A stretch of 64,000 nt of DNA from Pratylenchus scribneri (Eukaryota; Nematoda; Chromadorea; Rhabditida; Pratylenchidae): the NCBI GenBank assembly GCA_030063045.1, contig JAQSEB010000050.1:1-64000 (forward strand). The letters are read 5' to 3'. Below, in pieces: positions 43,480 to 54,700 of the stretch. Below the pieces are notes generated by a model. The model made no database searches, was not told the DNA's origin, and worked only from the letters and a program-made list of their open reading frames with translations. Position 1 is the stretch's first letter; every line of letters starts with the position of its first letter. A program made the translations under genes and the position numbers.

Positions 43480-44088
43480 ACGGAAAGAGGAATATTTTAC
43501 AGTAAAAGATGGAAATTACAGAAAAATGGCGGAATTAAATTACGGAAAATAGACGGAATTAATGGGAGCAGAAGGGACGAATTATTAACAAAAATAGCTG
43601 AACAATGGACATAAATTGACGGAAAACATTGAAATGTATTTTAATCAGAACGGGATTAAATATTACGGAAAATAAGAGTTATTGTTTTAGAAAAATGCGA
43701 AAATCTGAGGTTAATAAGAGTATGAAAATGTAAGATGATGAGGAAAAGGAGAAATTGGTTACTGTAAAACAGATGAAATTAAATTAGTTAAAAGAACGAA
43801 TTACGGAATTAGATTAGTTAAAAAGAACGAAAATAATTAGTATGGAACAGGCTGAATTAAATTAGTGAAAATCATGCTGTATTAATTAGCGGTAAACTTG
43901 CGGAATTAAATTCGTTAAAAAAACGGATAAGGGAATTAATTTATTGAAAAAAGACGGAATTAATTAGTATAAAAGAGGTGGAATTAATTTGAGGTAGATT
44001 TAATTTATTTGAGGTATGGAATATATTTGAGGTAAGGGAGGAATTTATTTGAGGTAATGAACGGAAATGAGGTAAAAATGGAATGGAA
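43480..44088. repeat. Degenerate purine-rich simple repeat region
   Basis: About 600 bp built from diverged GGAATTAA / TTGAGGTA / GACGGAATTA units on the plus strand with strong A+G skew. No gene. Confidence 0.6.
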
Positions 44089-44762
44089 TTAATTTGAGGT
44101 GGGTAGGCGGGACGATGTTGAGGTGACTATGACTGGATAGTCTAGAAGGTCATCGTCTGGTGAGACGTGAGAAACGAACGCGTTGCCGATTTTATCACAG
44201 ACATGGCATGTGAAATGAAGGACACCGGCAATCGCTGGTGAAACATTAGCCGGTAATTGGACGTGAATTTTTTGTCTCTGCGCATATGTTACCGAACAGA
44301 AAGTTGAATTGCACACACTTTTATGGGAACAGCAGATTGGGGCTTTGGTTACTTCTTTTGTGTGGCATATGTAACACCATTTGCGGCGGCCTCCCCCTAC
44401 GCGACGGCCTCCCCCTATAAAGATGTTTGGATGGATAAAATCAAGTAAGAATCACTTGATTTTGATGGAACGGATGGAGGTGGAAGATGATGGTTGATAT
44501 TTCCCAAAGGAGGATTGGTTTTAGGCTGATGTGGAGGAATGGCCAAAGGCGGTGAATCATTTGCCAAAGGCGGTGTTTGATCCCTCCCCTGAATGGCTTT
44601 GTCGAGAGTATAATTAATGTTGTTAATTTCAATGCCATGAAGATTTATTGGGAATTTTAAATCTTCGATTTTTCTCTCGACATCATCAATTTTGTCTCCA
44701 ACCCAACAAGCCAATTGAAAATATGGATCCATTCTTGGGAGTTCCCTACGGGGGAGGTCCAT
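44089..44762 (-). CDS. Two-part CxxC zinc protein, frame change or intron between parts
   Basis: The upstream frame (44762-44415) begins MDLPRRELPRMDPYFQLACW, has a short coiled coil and a Pro-rich stretch. The downstream frame (about 44440-44089) carries a Gly/Arg run (GGGRRVGGGRRKW) followed by CYIC, CC, VC..FC and FTCHVC, a set of paired cysteines able to bind two zinc ions. The Gly/Arg part is encoded by a short tandem duplication of GGCCTCCCCCTA. The two parts lie in different frames with no clean intron seen. No family recognised; possibly a viral nucleic-acid-binding protein. Confidence 0.45.
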
Positions 44763-45145
44763 TCGGTGGGAATTAGTCGAAAGTTTGATTGATATTTACG
44801 GTGGGAATTGGTCGAAAGATTGATAGATATTATCTTAAAAAAAGGATATTTGAAAGAAAGAGGATTCCCACATATTATTTTAAAAAGGATACAAAAAAAG
44901 GAATGAAAATTGATGTCAAGAGCTTAATAATGAGAACCAAATTATATGGAGAAGATGTTTATAAATGAGGAAACCAAAGAAAGGGGTCCAATTTTATACC
45001 CTCAATTGTTATTGGCCAATTGAGGGATGTTCCCAAGCAAATTGAATGGGAGTAGTCCTGGCAGGCCAAAATAAGTGTCAAATTTTCATGAGGAGAAGAA
45101 TTTTTCTTCCTTAAGTGTCGAATTTATTTTCAGTTTATTTTATTC

Positions 45146-45485
45146 TCTTTATCTTAACCGAAATTCTTATTAGGAACGGCCATTAGGGTCAAATTTTATG
45201 TTAGCAAAACATGTCCTCCTTTTCAATTTCTCTTTATCTTAACCGAAATTCTTATTGGGAACGGCCAATAGGGTCGAATTTTATGTTAGCAAAACATGTC
45301 CTCCTTTTAAATTTCTCTTTATCTTAACCGAAATTCTTATTGGGAACGGCCAATAGGGTCGAATTTTATGTTAGCAAAACATGTCCTCCTTTTAAATTTC
45401 TCTTTATCTTAACCGAAATTCTTATTGGGAACGGCCAATAGAGTCAAATTTTATGTTAGCAAAACATGTCCTCCTTTTCAAATTT
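45146..45485 (+). repeat. Four 85-bp tandem repeats within the element
   Basis: Units begin at 45146, 45231, 45316 and 45401 with TCTTTATCTTAACCGAAATT and share TTATGTTAGCAAAACATGTC. Spacing is exactly 85 bp and divergence is low, so the expansion is recent. Confidence 0.9.
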
Positions 45486-45880
45486 AGCCGAAAGAGACAT
45501 CTTTATTCTCAAATTACAAAAATGCAAATTTAAAATAAAATTTTATTTACGAAAATTGATCAATTTCATTTAATAATAAAGAAATTTACATAAAGCTTTT
45601 ATCAAATTTTGCTGAATAAAAATAAATAATCGAAGAATGCATACAAATACGCAAAGAATGGACCAAATAAATGATCAAAAATTGGGGAAGATTTGGGTTT
45701 TTTTTTGATAACAAAATAAAAGCGGAATTTATAAAATCGGTTTGGGAATACAAAATACGGAATAAATAAATATTGGATGTGATTTTTGTTGTGATTATAT
45801 TCATCGTCCATTCCGCTCAAAAGAATTTTGGAAGGCGATATACCATTGGAAAGCCCAAAGAGTCCTCTACAATTCCTTCT

Positions 45881-46303
45881 TTATTTGCGCCACACAATTA
45901 ACCAGAAGATAAACTGGCCAAGGGTGGAAAAAGCCACCACACCCAGAAAGAAGATTTTGAGGCATTTCCGGTTCAGATGAATTTTGAGGGAATTCTTCGG
46001 AAGTTTTAAATTTATTTTTGATTAAAATTTTTTAAACCTTGTTAAATTCAATGTCATTTCGGACGGCTAATTGGCCAGGTGGTTTGTTCAACTCTTCATC
46101 GTTTCGGACAGCAAATTGGAGATGGCGTGGGTTGATGCGAGTTAACTGATGGAAAAATTTTTATGATTAAAATTATTTATTAATTTTAATAAAACTTTGT
46201 TCAACTCTTCGTCATTTCGGGTTGAATTTGCAAATGGTGCGCATAATGCCTGTTCAACGTCTTGATTGTTCCAAATTTCGTTCACTTCATTGTTAAAATC
46301 CAT
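45881..46303 (-). CDS. Three-exon small membrane protein with triplicated histone H2A motif
   Basis: Exons 46303-46196, 46145-46038 and 45994-45881 (108, 108 and 114 bp), with clean GT/AG introns in phase 0; 109 residues. The histone H2A segment LTRIxPRHLQLAVRNDEELNK appears nearly intact in exon 2 (TRINPRHLQFAVRNDEELNK). The RNDEELNK core is repeated at the end of exon 1 (STRNDEELNK) and, diverged, at the end of exon 2 (VRNDIEFNK). Exon 3 has a basic patch then one membrane helix (FFLGVVAFSTLGQFIFWLIVW). It is not a functional histone. It is the gene closest to the right terminus. Function unknown; a histone mimic anchored in a membrane is one speculation. Confidence 0.65.
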
Positions 46304-46560
46304 TTAATTTTTGGAGGAAAAGCCGTTTATTTTATAAATTGTTTAAATCGTTGAATTTAAATTGAACGCTCTGAAATAAAAAAAAAGAGTCAATTTTTAT
46401 TTTTAAAATTTTTTAAAACAGGAAATCAAAAATTCAATTAAATCTAATTAAAATTCATTTTAGAATTATATTTATTTTTTTATTTTCATTTAATATGAAA
46501 TAAAATCTAATTTTAGACAATTCGCCAAATTCTTTTATTTAAATATTACTCGAATGGTCC

Positions 46561-46606
46561 TTATATCTGGGATAAGGGAGGCTCCAATCGGAGTCTGCTT
46601 ACTACT
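46561..46606 (-). repeat. Polinton right terminal inverted repeat
   Basis: Complement of the left end, followed by GATGCC at 46607-46612. Homology between the two ends stops after 46 bp, short for a Polinton, where repeats of over 100 bp are common. Confidence 0.95.
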
Positions 46607-46909
46607 GATGCCATTTATAAAAGTAAGGAATTATTCTTTGATTCTTAAAATTTTTTAAATATTTTTAAATATTTGATAAAAAAAAAGAATTTATAAATTT
46701 TATTTATTTAGATTCATTGGACTGCGCATTGAAAACAATAAGCGGAGAAGGCCTCTTTAAAGGAATGTTCAAAGGGAATTTGTCCAATGTAAAATATTAT
46801 TCAATATTTATTATTTTCATTATTTTTTTCTCCTTAATAGATTTATCGTGGCATCGGTGGCGCATTAGTTCTTGTGCTTTATGATGAAATGAGAAATTTT
46901 TTCAAATAG

Positions 46910-47468
46910 TTTTTAATATGTGAATTATTTTTATAAATGATAATATCCATGGAATTTAGTAGAATAAAAAGGAAAAAGGACTGGGATTGGGCATTGGGAC
47001 TTGGGAGGTCGGGTATTTCAGGATAGAAATCTTTGGAAATATGCCAGACAGAAGTAATTGATTATTCTACAAATACCGTAGGATATGAGAATCGAAAAAA
47101 GACAATCAATGGTCTTCCTCTCCAATTCTCTGACATTGGAAATCTATTAAAGGGGAAAACATTGACAAAAAGGGATATTGCTGACCAAAATTGCGGCTGA
47201 TTCCATATTTGGTGGCATATTTGTCTAAATTCAAAATATAATAATAACTTACATCCTTAATTCCATTAATTCATTTTGATTAAGTTACTAATCGATTTTG
47301 TGCGTGAATCTATTAAATATTAGACCCAGAAGCTAACATTTTCAAAATGCATTTCATTCGAACTGGAATCACAGCTGTAGGATTCGGAAGAAAAAGGTGG
47401 ACCGGAAAGCATGAATCAGTTAAGCTGCTCCGACGAGATGGCATTCAAAATATGAATTCAATGATGGA
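46910..47468. other. Intergenic spacer downstream of the translocase
   Basis: No gene recognised. Confidence 0.4.
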
Positions 47469-47648
47469 TCACCGACCATTATTCCATTCGGACATTTTAC
47501 GCAATTTTCCACCAATTAAGTGCATTTTTTGTGCAGACAATATTTCCTTGACCAAATTCTGGAAGCCATCCTCCAGGCTGATTTGGCCCTGTTCACTCCA
47601 TTCCTCTACCAAAATGTCGCAAAGACGAACGAATGTTGACGGAATGTA
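47469..47648 (-). CDS. Possible terminal exon of an unidentified host gene
   Basis: A 60-codon frame runs from an acceptor-like TTGTAG (47649-47654 complement) to a stop: YIPSTFVRLCDILVEEWSEQ ... GGKLRKMSEWNNGR. Amino-acid composition is unlike random AT sequence. Upstream exons were not found; the next 370 bp are tandem repeats, so it may be an orphan exon. Confidence 0.35.
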   Translation of the reverse strand, partial: YIPSTFVRLCDILVEEWSEQGQISLEDGFQNLVKEILSAQKMHLIGGKLRKMSEWNNGR

Positions 47649-47780
47649 CTACAATTGAAACACAAAATGAGAAAGAAAAAAAGAATGACAATAAAATGCA
47701 TCTGGATCGTAAGGGATTTACGCGAGAATGATGCCAAAAATGCATTAGGATCGTAAGAAAATGCATCTGGATCCTATTCA

Positions 47781-48030
47781 ACCTGATGCCAAAAATGTAT
47801 ATGCAACGTCAGCCTGACGCCAAAAATGTATATGCAACGTCAGCCTGACGCCAAAAATGTATATGCAACGTCAGCCTGACGCCAAAAATGTATATGCAAG
47901 ATCAGCCTGACGACAAAAATGTATATGCAACGTCAGCCTGACGCCAAAAATGTATATGCAACGTCAGCCTGACGCCAAAAATGTATATGCAACGTCAGCC
48001 TGACGCCAAAAATGTATATTGATCGTCAGG
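47781..48030 (+). repeat. 31-bp tandem repeat, about eight copies
   Basis: Unit CAGCCTGACGCCAAAAATGT plus ATATGCAACGT, nearly identical copies with one variant (GCAAGAT) and a diverged last unit. Confidence 0.9.
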
Positions 48031-48044
48031 CCTGACCCTAATTT

Positions 48045-48310
48045 TATTTAATGCTGAACCCATTCAGCTTTTACCATTCCGAATGCAGTTATTGTTGAGC
48101 CTATTAAACTCCTTAGTCTCCAGATATTTTTATGATGACTTAATCTTTATATAGTAAGCCTCTATCTGCCGTTAAGCATTATCTTGTCCACTTTTGATTA
48201 ATTAGTGCTGAGCCCATTCAGCTTTTTCCATTCCAAATGCAATTATTGCCGTCCCTATTCAACTCATTAGTTTCCAGATATTTTTATGATATGACTCAAT
48301 AATTATTTAA
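48045..48310 (+). repeat. Imperfect direct duplication
   Basis: Two diverged copies of about 95 bp (GCTGAACCCATTCAGCTTTT at 48052 and GCTGAGCCCATTCAGCTTTT at 48208), both running into CCAGATATTTTTATGAT. Confidence 0.7.
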
Positions 48311-48720
48311 TTTTTGTCTGCCATTAGAAGCAAAAAATCGCCTGAAAGAATTGAATTAATTGATCGATTAAAAAATTTTTGAGCGGAAATTTCGCCTGAG
48401 GAAAATTCCAAAAATCTTATTCCTGATTTCTCGTCTATCATTTGGTCCTTTGGAATTGCCCAATAATGATAAGTGGAAGTATTGGTTAAAAATATTGTAA
48501 GTGCTCTTCAATCTATTTGATAACTTTAAACAATGACATAATTCAAAACTTTTTTATGTCCTAAAATTTGGCAAATAGAATTCCTAAATATTGTTGCGTT
48601 GTAGTGATAAAAATTATAAAATTGTTTTAATTCAAAAATAAAATAGCTAACTTGTAAGGTGTTTGATGTAATTATAATGAGAGAATACGGTATTTGGGAT
48701 AGAAAATCAGAACAAAACAT

Positions 48721-51700
48721 TTTCTGGAATGAAAATCAAAACAAATTCATTCCCGAATGAAATCAGAACAAATTCAAAACATTTTAAAACAGAACAACAA
48801 AACATTTAAATCAGAACAACAAAACTTTTAAAATCAGAACAACAAAACATATAAAATCAGAACAATTAAACATTTAAAACCAGAACAACAAAACATTCTT
48901 AAAATCAGAACAACAAAACATTTAAAATCAGAACAACAACAAAACATTTAAAACCAGAACAACAAAACATTCTTAAAATCAGAACAACAAAAGATTTAAA
49001 ACCAGAATAACAACAAAACATTTAAAATCAGAACAACAACAAAACATTTAAATTCAGAACAACAACAAAACATTTAAATCAGAACAACAACAAAACATTT
49101 TTTAAATCAGAACAACAACAAAACATTAAAATCAGAACAACAAAAAACATTTAAAATCAGAACAACAAAACATTTAAAATCAGAACAACAACAAAACATT
49201 TAAATCAGAACAACAACAAAACATTTTTTAAATCAGAACAACAACAAAACATTAAAATCAGAACAACAAAAAACATTTAAAATCAGAACAACAAAACATT
49301 TAAAATCAGAACAACAACAAAACATTTTTTTAAATCAGAACAACAACAAAACATTTAAAATCAGAACAACAACAAAACATTTAAAACCAGAACAACAAAC
49401 ATTCTTAAAATCAGAACAACAAAACATTTAAAATCAGAACAACAAAACATTTAAAATCAGAACAACAAAACATTTAAAATCAGAACAACAACAAAACATT
49501 AAAATCATAACAACAAAAAACATTTAAAATCAGAACAACAAAACATTTAAAATCCGAACAACAACAAAACATTTTTAAAATCAGAACTACAACAAAACAT
49601 TTTTAAAATCAGAACAACAAAACATTTAAAATCAGAACAACAACAAAACATTTAAAATCAGAACAACAACAAAACATTTAAAACCAGAACAACAAACATT
49701 CTTAAAATCAGAACAACAAAACATTTAAAATCAGAACAACAAAACATTTAAAATCAGAACAACAACAAAACATTAAAATCATAACAACAAAAAACATTTA
49801 AAATCAGAACAACAAAACATTTAAAATCAGAACAACAACAAAACATTTTTAAAATCAGAACTACAACAAAACATTTTTAAAATCAGAACAACAAAACATT
49901 TAAAATCAGAACAACAACAAAACATTTAAAATCAGAACAACAACAAAACATTTAAAACCAGAACAACAAAACATTCTTAAAATCAGAACAACAAAACATT
50001 TAAAACCAGAACAACAAAACATTCTTAAAATCAGAACAACAAAACATTCTTGAAATCAGAACAACAACAAAACATTTAAAACCAGAACAACAAAACATTC
50101 TTAAAATCAGAACAACAACAAAACATTTAAATCAGAACAACAACAAAACATTTTTAAAATCAGAACAACAACAAAACATTTAAAACCAGAACAACAAAAC
50201 ATTCTTAAAATCAGAACAACAAAAGATTTAAAACCAGAATAACAACAAAACATTTAAAATCAGAACAACAACAAAACATTTAAATTCAGAACAACAACAA
50301 AACATTTAAATCAGAACAACAACAAAACATTTTTTAAATCAGAACAACAACAAAACATTAAAATCAGAACAACAAAAAACATTTAAAATCAGAACAACAA
50401 AACATTTAAAATCAGAACAACAAACATTCTTAAAATCAGAACAACAAAACATTTAAAATCAGAACAACAAAACATTTAAAATCAGAACAACAAAACATTT
50501 AAAATCAGAACAACAACAAAACATTAAAATCATAACAACAAAAAACATTTAAAATCAGAACAACAAAACATTTAAAATCAGAACAACAACAAAACATTTT
50601 TAAAATCAGAACTACAACAAAACATTTTTAAAATCAGAACAACAAAACATTTAAAATCAGAACAACAACAAAACATTAAAATCATAACAACAAAAAACAT
50701 TTAAAATCAGAACAACAACAAAACATTTAAAATCAGAACAACAACAAAACATTTAAAATCAGAACAACAACAAAACATTTAAAATCAGAACAACAACAAA
50801 ACATTTAAAACCAGAACAACAAAACATTCTTAAAATCAGAACAACAAAACATTTAAAACCAGAACAACAAAACATTCTTAAAATCAGAACAACAAAACAT
50901 TCTTGAAATCAGAACAACAACAAAACATTTAAAATCAGAACAACAAAACATTTAAAATCAGAACAACAACAAAACATTTTTAAAATCAGAACTACAACAA
51001 AACATTTTTAAAATCAGAACAACAAAACATTTAAAATCAGAACAACAACAAAACATTTAAAATCAGAACAACAACAAAACATTTAAAACCAGAACAACAA
51101 AACATTCTTAAAATCAGAACAACAAAACATTTAAAACCAGAACAACAAAACATTCTTAAAATCAGAACAACAAAACATTCTTGAAATCAGAACAACAACA
51201 AAACATTTAAAACCAGAACAACAAAACATTCTTAAAATCAGAACAACAACAAAACATTTAAATCAGAACAACAACAAAACATTTTTAAAATCAGAACAAC
51301 AACAAAACATTTAAAACCAGAACAACAAAACATTCTTAAAATCAGAACAACAAAAGATTTAAAACCAGAATAACAACAAAACATTTAAAATCAGAACAAC
51401 AACAAAACTTTTAAATTCAGAACAACAACAAAACATTTAAATCAGAACAACAACAAAACATTTTTTAAATCAGAACAACAACAAAACATTAAAATCAGAA
51501 CAACAAAAAACATTTAAAATCAGAACAACAAAACATTTAAAATCAGAACAACAAAACATTTAAAATCAGAACAACAACAAAACATTTTTTTAAATCAGAA
51601 CAACAACAAAACATTTAAAATCAGAACAACAACAAAACATTTAAAACCAGAACAACAAACATTCTTAAAATCAGAACAACAAAACATTTAAAATCAGAAC

Positions 51701-54700
51701 AACAAAACATTTAAAATCAGAACAACAACAAAACATTAAAATCATAACAACAAAAAACATTTAAAATCAGAACAACAAAACATTTAAAATCCGAACAACA
51801 ACAAAACATTTTTAAAATCAGAACTACAACAAAACATTTTTAAAATCAGAACAACAAAACATTTAAAATCAGAACAACAACAAAACATTTAAAATCAGAA
51901 CAACAACAAAACATTTAAAACCAGAACAACAAACATTCTTAAAATCAGAACAACAAAACATTTAAAATCAGAACAACAAAACATTTAAAATCAGAACAAC
52001 AACAAAACATTAAAATCATAACAACAAAAAACATTTAAAATCAGAACAACAAAACATTTAAAATCAGAACAACAACAAAACATTTTTAAAATCAGAACTA
52101 CAACAAAACATTTTTAAAATCAGAACAACAAAACATTTAAAATCAGAACAACAACAAAACATTTAAAATCAGAACAACAACAAAACATTTAAAACCAGAA
52201 CAACAAAACATTCTTAAAATCAGAACAACAAAACATTTAAAACCAGAACAACAAAACATTCTTAAAATCAGAACAACAAAACATTCTTGAAATCAGAACA
52301 ACAACAAAACATTTAAAACCAGAACAACAAAACATTCTTAAAATCAGAACAACAACAAAACATTTAAATCAGAACAACAACAAAACATTTTTAAAATCAG
52401 AACAACAACAAAACATTTAAAACCAGAACAACAAAACATTCTTAAAATCAGAACAACAAAAGATTTAAAACCAGAATAACAACAAAACATTTAAAATCAG
52501 AACAACAACAAAACATTTAAATTCAGAACAACAACAAAACATTTAAATCAGAACAACAACAAAACATTTTTTAAATCAGAACAACAACAAAACATTAAAA
52601 TCAGAACAACAAAAAACATTTAAAATCAGAACAACAAAACATTTAAAATCAGAACAACAAACATTCTTAAAATCAGAACAACAAAACATTTAAAATCAGA
52701 ACAACAAAACATTTAAAATCAGAACAACAAAACATTTAAAATCAGAACAACAACAAAACATTAAAATCATAACAACAAAAAACATTTAAAATCAGAACAA
52801 CAAAACATTTAAAATCAGAACAACAACAAAACATTTTTAAAATCAGAACTACAACAAAACATTTTTAAAATCAGAACAACAAAACATTTAAAATCAGAAC
52901 AACAACAAAACATTAAAATCATAACAACAAAAAACATTTAAAATCAGAACAACAACAAAACATTTAAAATCAGAACAACAACAAAACATTTAAAATCAGA
53001 ACAACAACAAAACATTTAAAATCAGAACAACAACAAAACATTTAAAACCAGAACAACAAAACATTCTTAAAATCAGAACAACAAAACATTTAAAACCAGA
53101 ACAACAAAACATTCTTAAAATCAGAACAACAAAACATTCTTGAAATCAGAACAACAACAAAACATTTAAAATCAGAACAACAAAACATTTAAAATCAGAA
53201 CAACAACAAAACATTTTTAAAATCAGAACTACAACAAAACATTTTTAAAATCAGAACAACAAAACATTTAAAATCAGAACAACAACAAAACATTTAAAAT
53301 CAGAACAACAACAAAACATTTAAAACCAGAACAACAAAACATTCTTAAAATCAGAACAACAAAACATTTAAAACCAGAACAACAAAACATTCTTAAAATC
53401 AGAACAACAAAACATTCTTGAAATCAGAACAACAACAAAACATTTAAAACCAGAACAACAAAACATTCTTAAAATCAGAACAACAACAAAACATTTAAAT
53501 CAGAACAACAACAAAACATTTTTAAAATCAGAACAACAACAAAACATTTAAAACCAGAACAACAAAACATTCTTAAAATCAGAACAACAAAAGATTTAAA
53601 ACCAGAATAACAACAAAACATTTAAAATCAGAACAACAACAAAACTTTTAAATTCAGAACAACAACAAAACATTTAAATCAGAACAACAACAAAACATTT
53701 TTTAAATCAGAACAACAACAAAACATTAAAATCAGAACAACAAAAAACATTTAAAATCAGAACAACAAAACATTTAAAATCAGAACAACAAAACATTTAA
53801 AATCAGAACAACAACAAAACATTTTTTTAAATCAGAACAACAACAAAACATTTAAAATCAGAACAACAACAAAACATTTAAAACCAGAACAACAAACATT
53901 CTTAAAATCAGAACAACAAAACATTTAAAATCAGAACAACAAAACATTTAAAATCAGAACAACAACAAAACATTAAAATCATAACAACAAAAAACATTTA
54001 AAATCAGAACAACAAAACATTTAAAATCCGAACAACAACAAAACATTTTTAAAATCAGAACTACAACAAAACATTTTTAAAATCAGAACAACAAAACATT
54101 TAAAATCAGAACAACAACAAAACATTTAAAATCAGAACAACAACAAAACATTTAAAACCAGAACAACAAACATTCTTAAAATCAGAACAACAAAACATTT
54201 AAAATCAGAACAACAAAACATTTTTAAAATCAGAACAACAACAAAACATTTAAAACCAGAACAACAAAACATTCTTAAAATCAGAACAACAAAAGATTTA
54301 AAACCAGAATAACAACAAAACATTTAAAATCAGAACAACAACAAAACATTTAAATTCAGAACAACAACAAAACATTTAAATCAGAACAACAACAAAACAT
54401 TTTTTAAATCAGAACAACAACAAAACATTAAAATCAGAACAACAAAAAACATTTAAAATCAGAACAACAAAACATTTAAAATCAGAACAACAAACATTCT
54501 TAAAATCAGAACAACAAAACATTTAAAATCAGAACAACAAAACATTTAAAATCAGAACAACAAAACATTTAAAATCAGAACAACAACAAAACATTAAAAT
54601 CATAACAACAAAAAACATTTAAAATCAGAACAACAAAACATTTAAAATCAGAACAACAACAAAACATTTTTAAAATCAGAACTACAACAAAACATTTTTA

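Larger units (their letters stand above)
22020..46606. mobile_element. Complete Polinton/Maverick (adintovirus-like) element
   Basis: Self-synthesising virus-like transposon of 24,587 bp. The terminal inverted repeats begin AGTAGTAAGCAG and the 6-bp duplication GATGCC is diagnostic for the group. It encodes the family hallmark set (protein-primed polymerase B, retroviral-type integrase, A32-like packaging ATPase, adenovirus-type protease, major capsid, penton-like and pVI-like proteins). It also carries accessory genes not in the core set (PAZ, innexin, Bcl-2-like, H2A-motif protein) and a host-derived segment. Breaks in the polymerase and penton genes suggest the copy may no longer be autonomous. 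Boundaries are exact because the interrupted host exon resumes in frame after one copy of the duplication is removed. Confidence 0.97.
19403..46909 (+). pseudogene. Mitochondrial ADP/ATP translocase (SLC25 carrier) gene, split by the Polinton
   Basis: Exchanges ADP and ATP across the inner mitochondrial membrane. Exons: 19403-19528, 19764-19864, 19907-19999, 21339-21473, 21599-21692, 21743-21852, 21933-22019, then after the insert 46613-46622, 46712-46788 and 46841-46909. Carrier signatures are visible: PLERVKLLLQ in repeat 1, [11 protein letters not shown] in repeat 2, and YPWDTVRRRMMMQSG in repeat 3 with the RRRMMM motif specific to this carrier. The tail GGALVLVLYDEMRNFFK closes the protein at the usual length. 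The insertion falls in the codons just after RRRMMM, so the transmembrane tail is separated by 24.6 kb. The acceptor of the second intron reads TTTTAT instead of TTTTAG (19901-19906), a further sign of non-function or a sequencing error. A functional paralogue is presumably elsewhere, since the protein is essential. Confidence 0.92.

Noticed and set aside
45586..45820. Two overlapping 72-codon minus-strand frames
   Set aside because: Low-complexity, mutually overlapping and without any motif; the adjacent H2A-motif gene explains the nearby coding signal.
47781..48030. CRISPR array
   Set aside because: Units are head-to-tail 31-bp repeats without unique spacers, in eukaryotic DNA.
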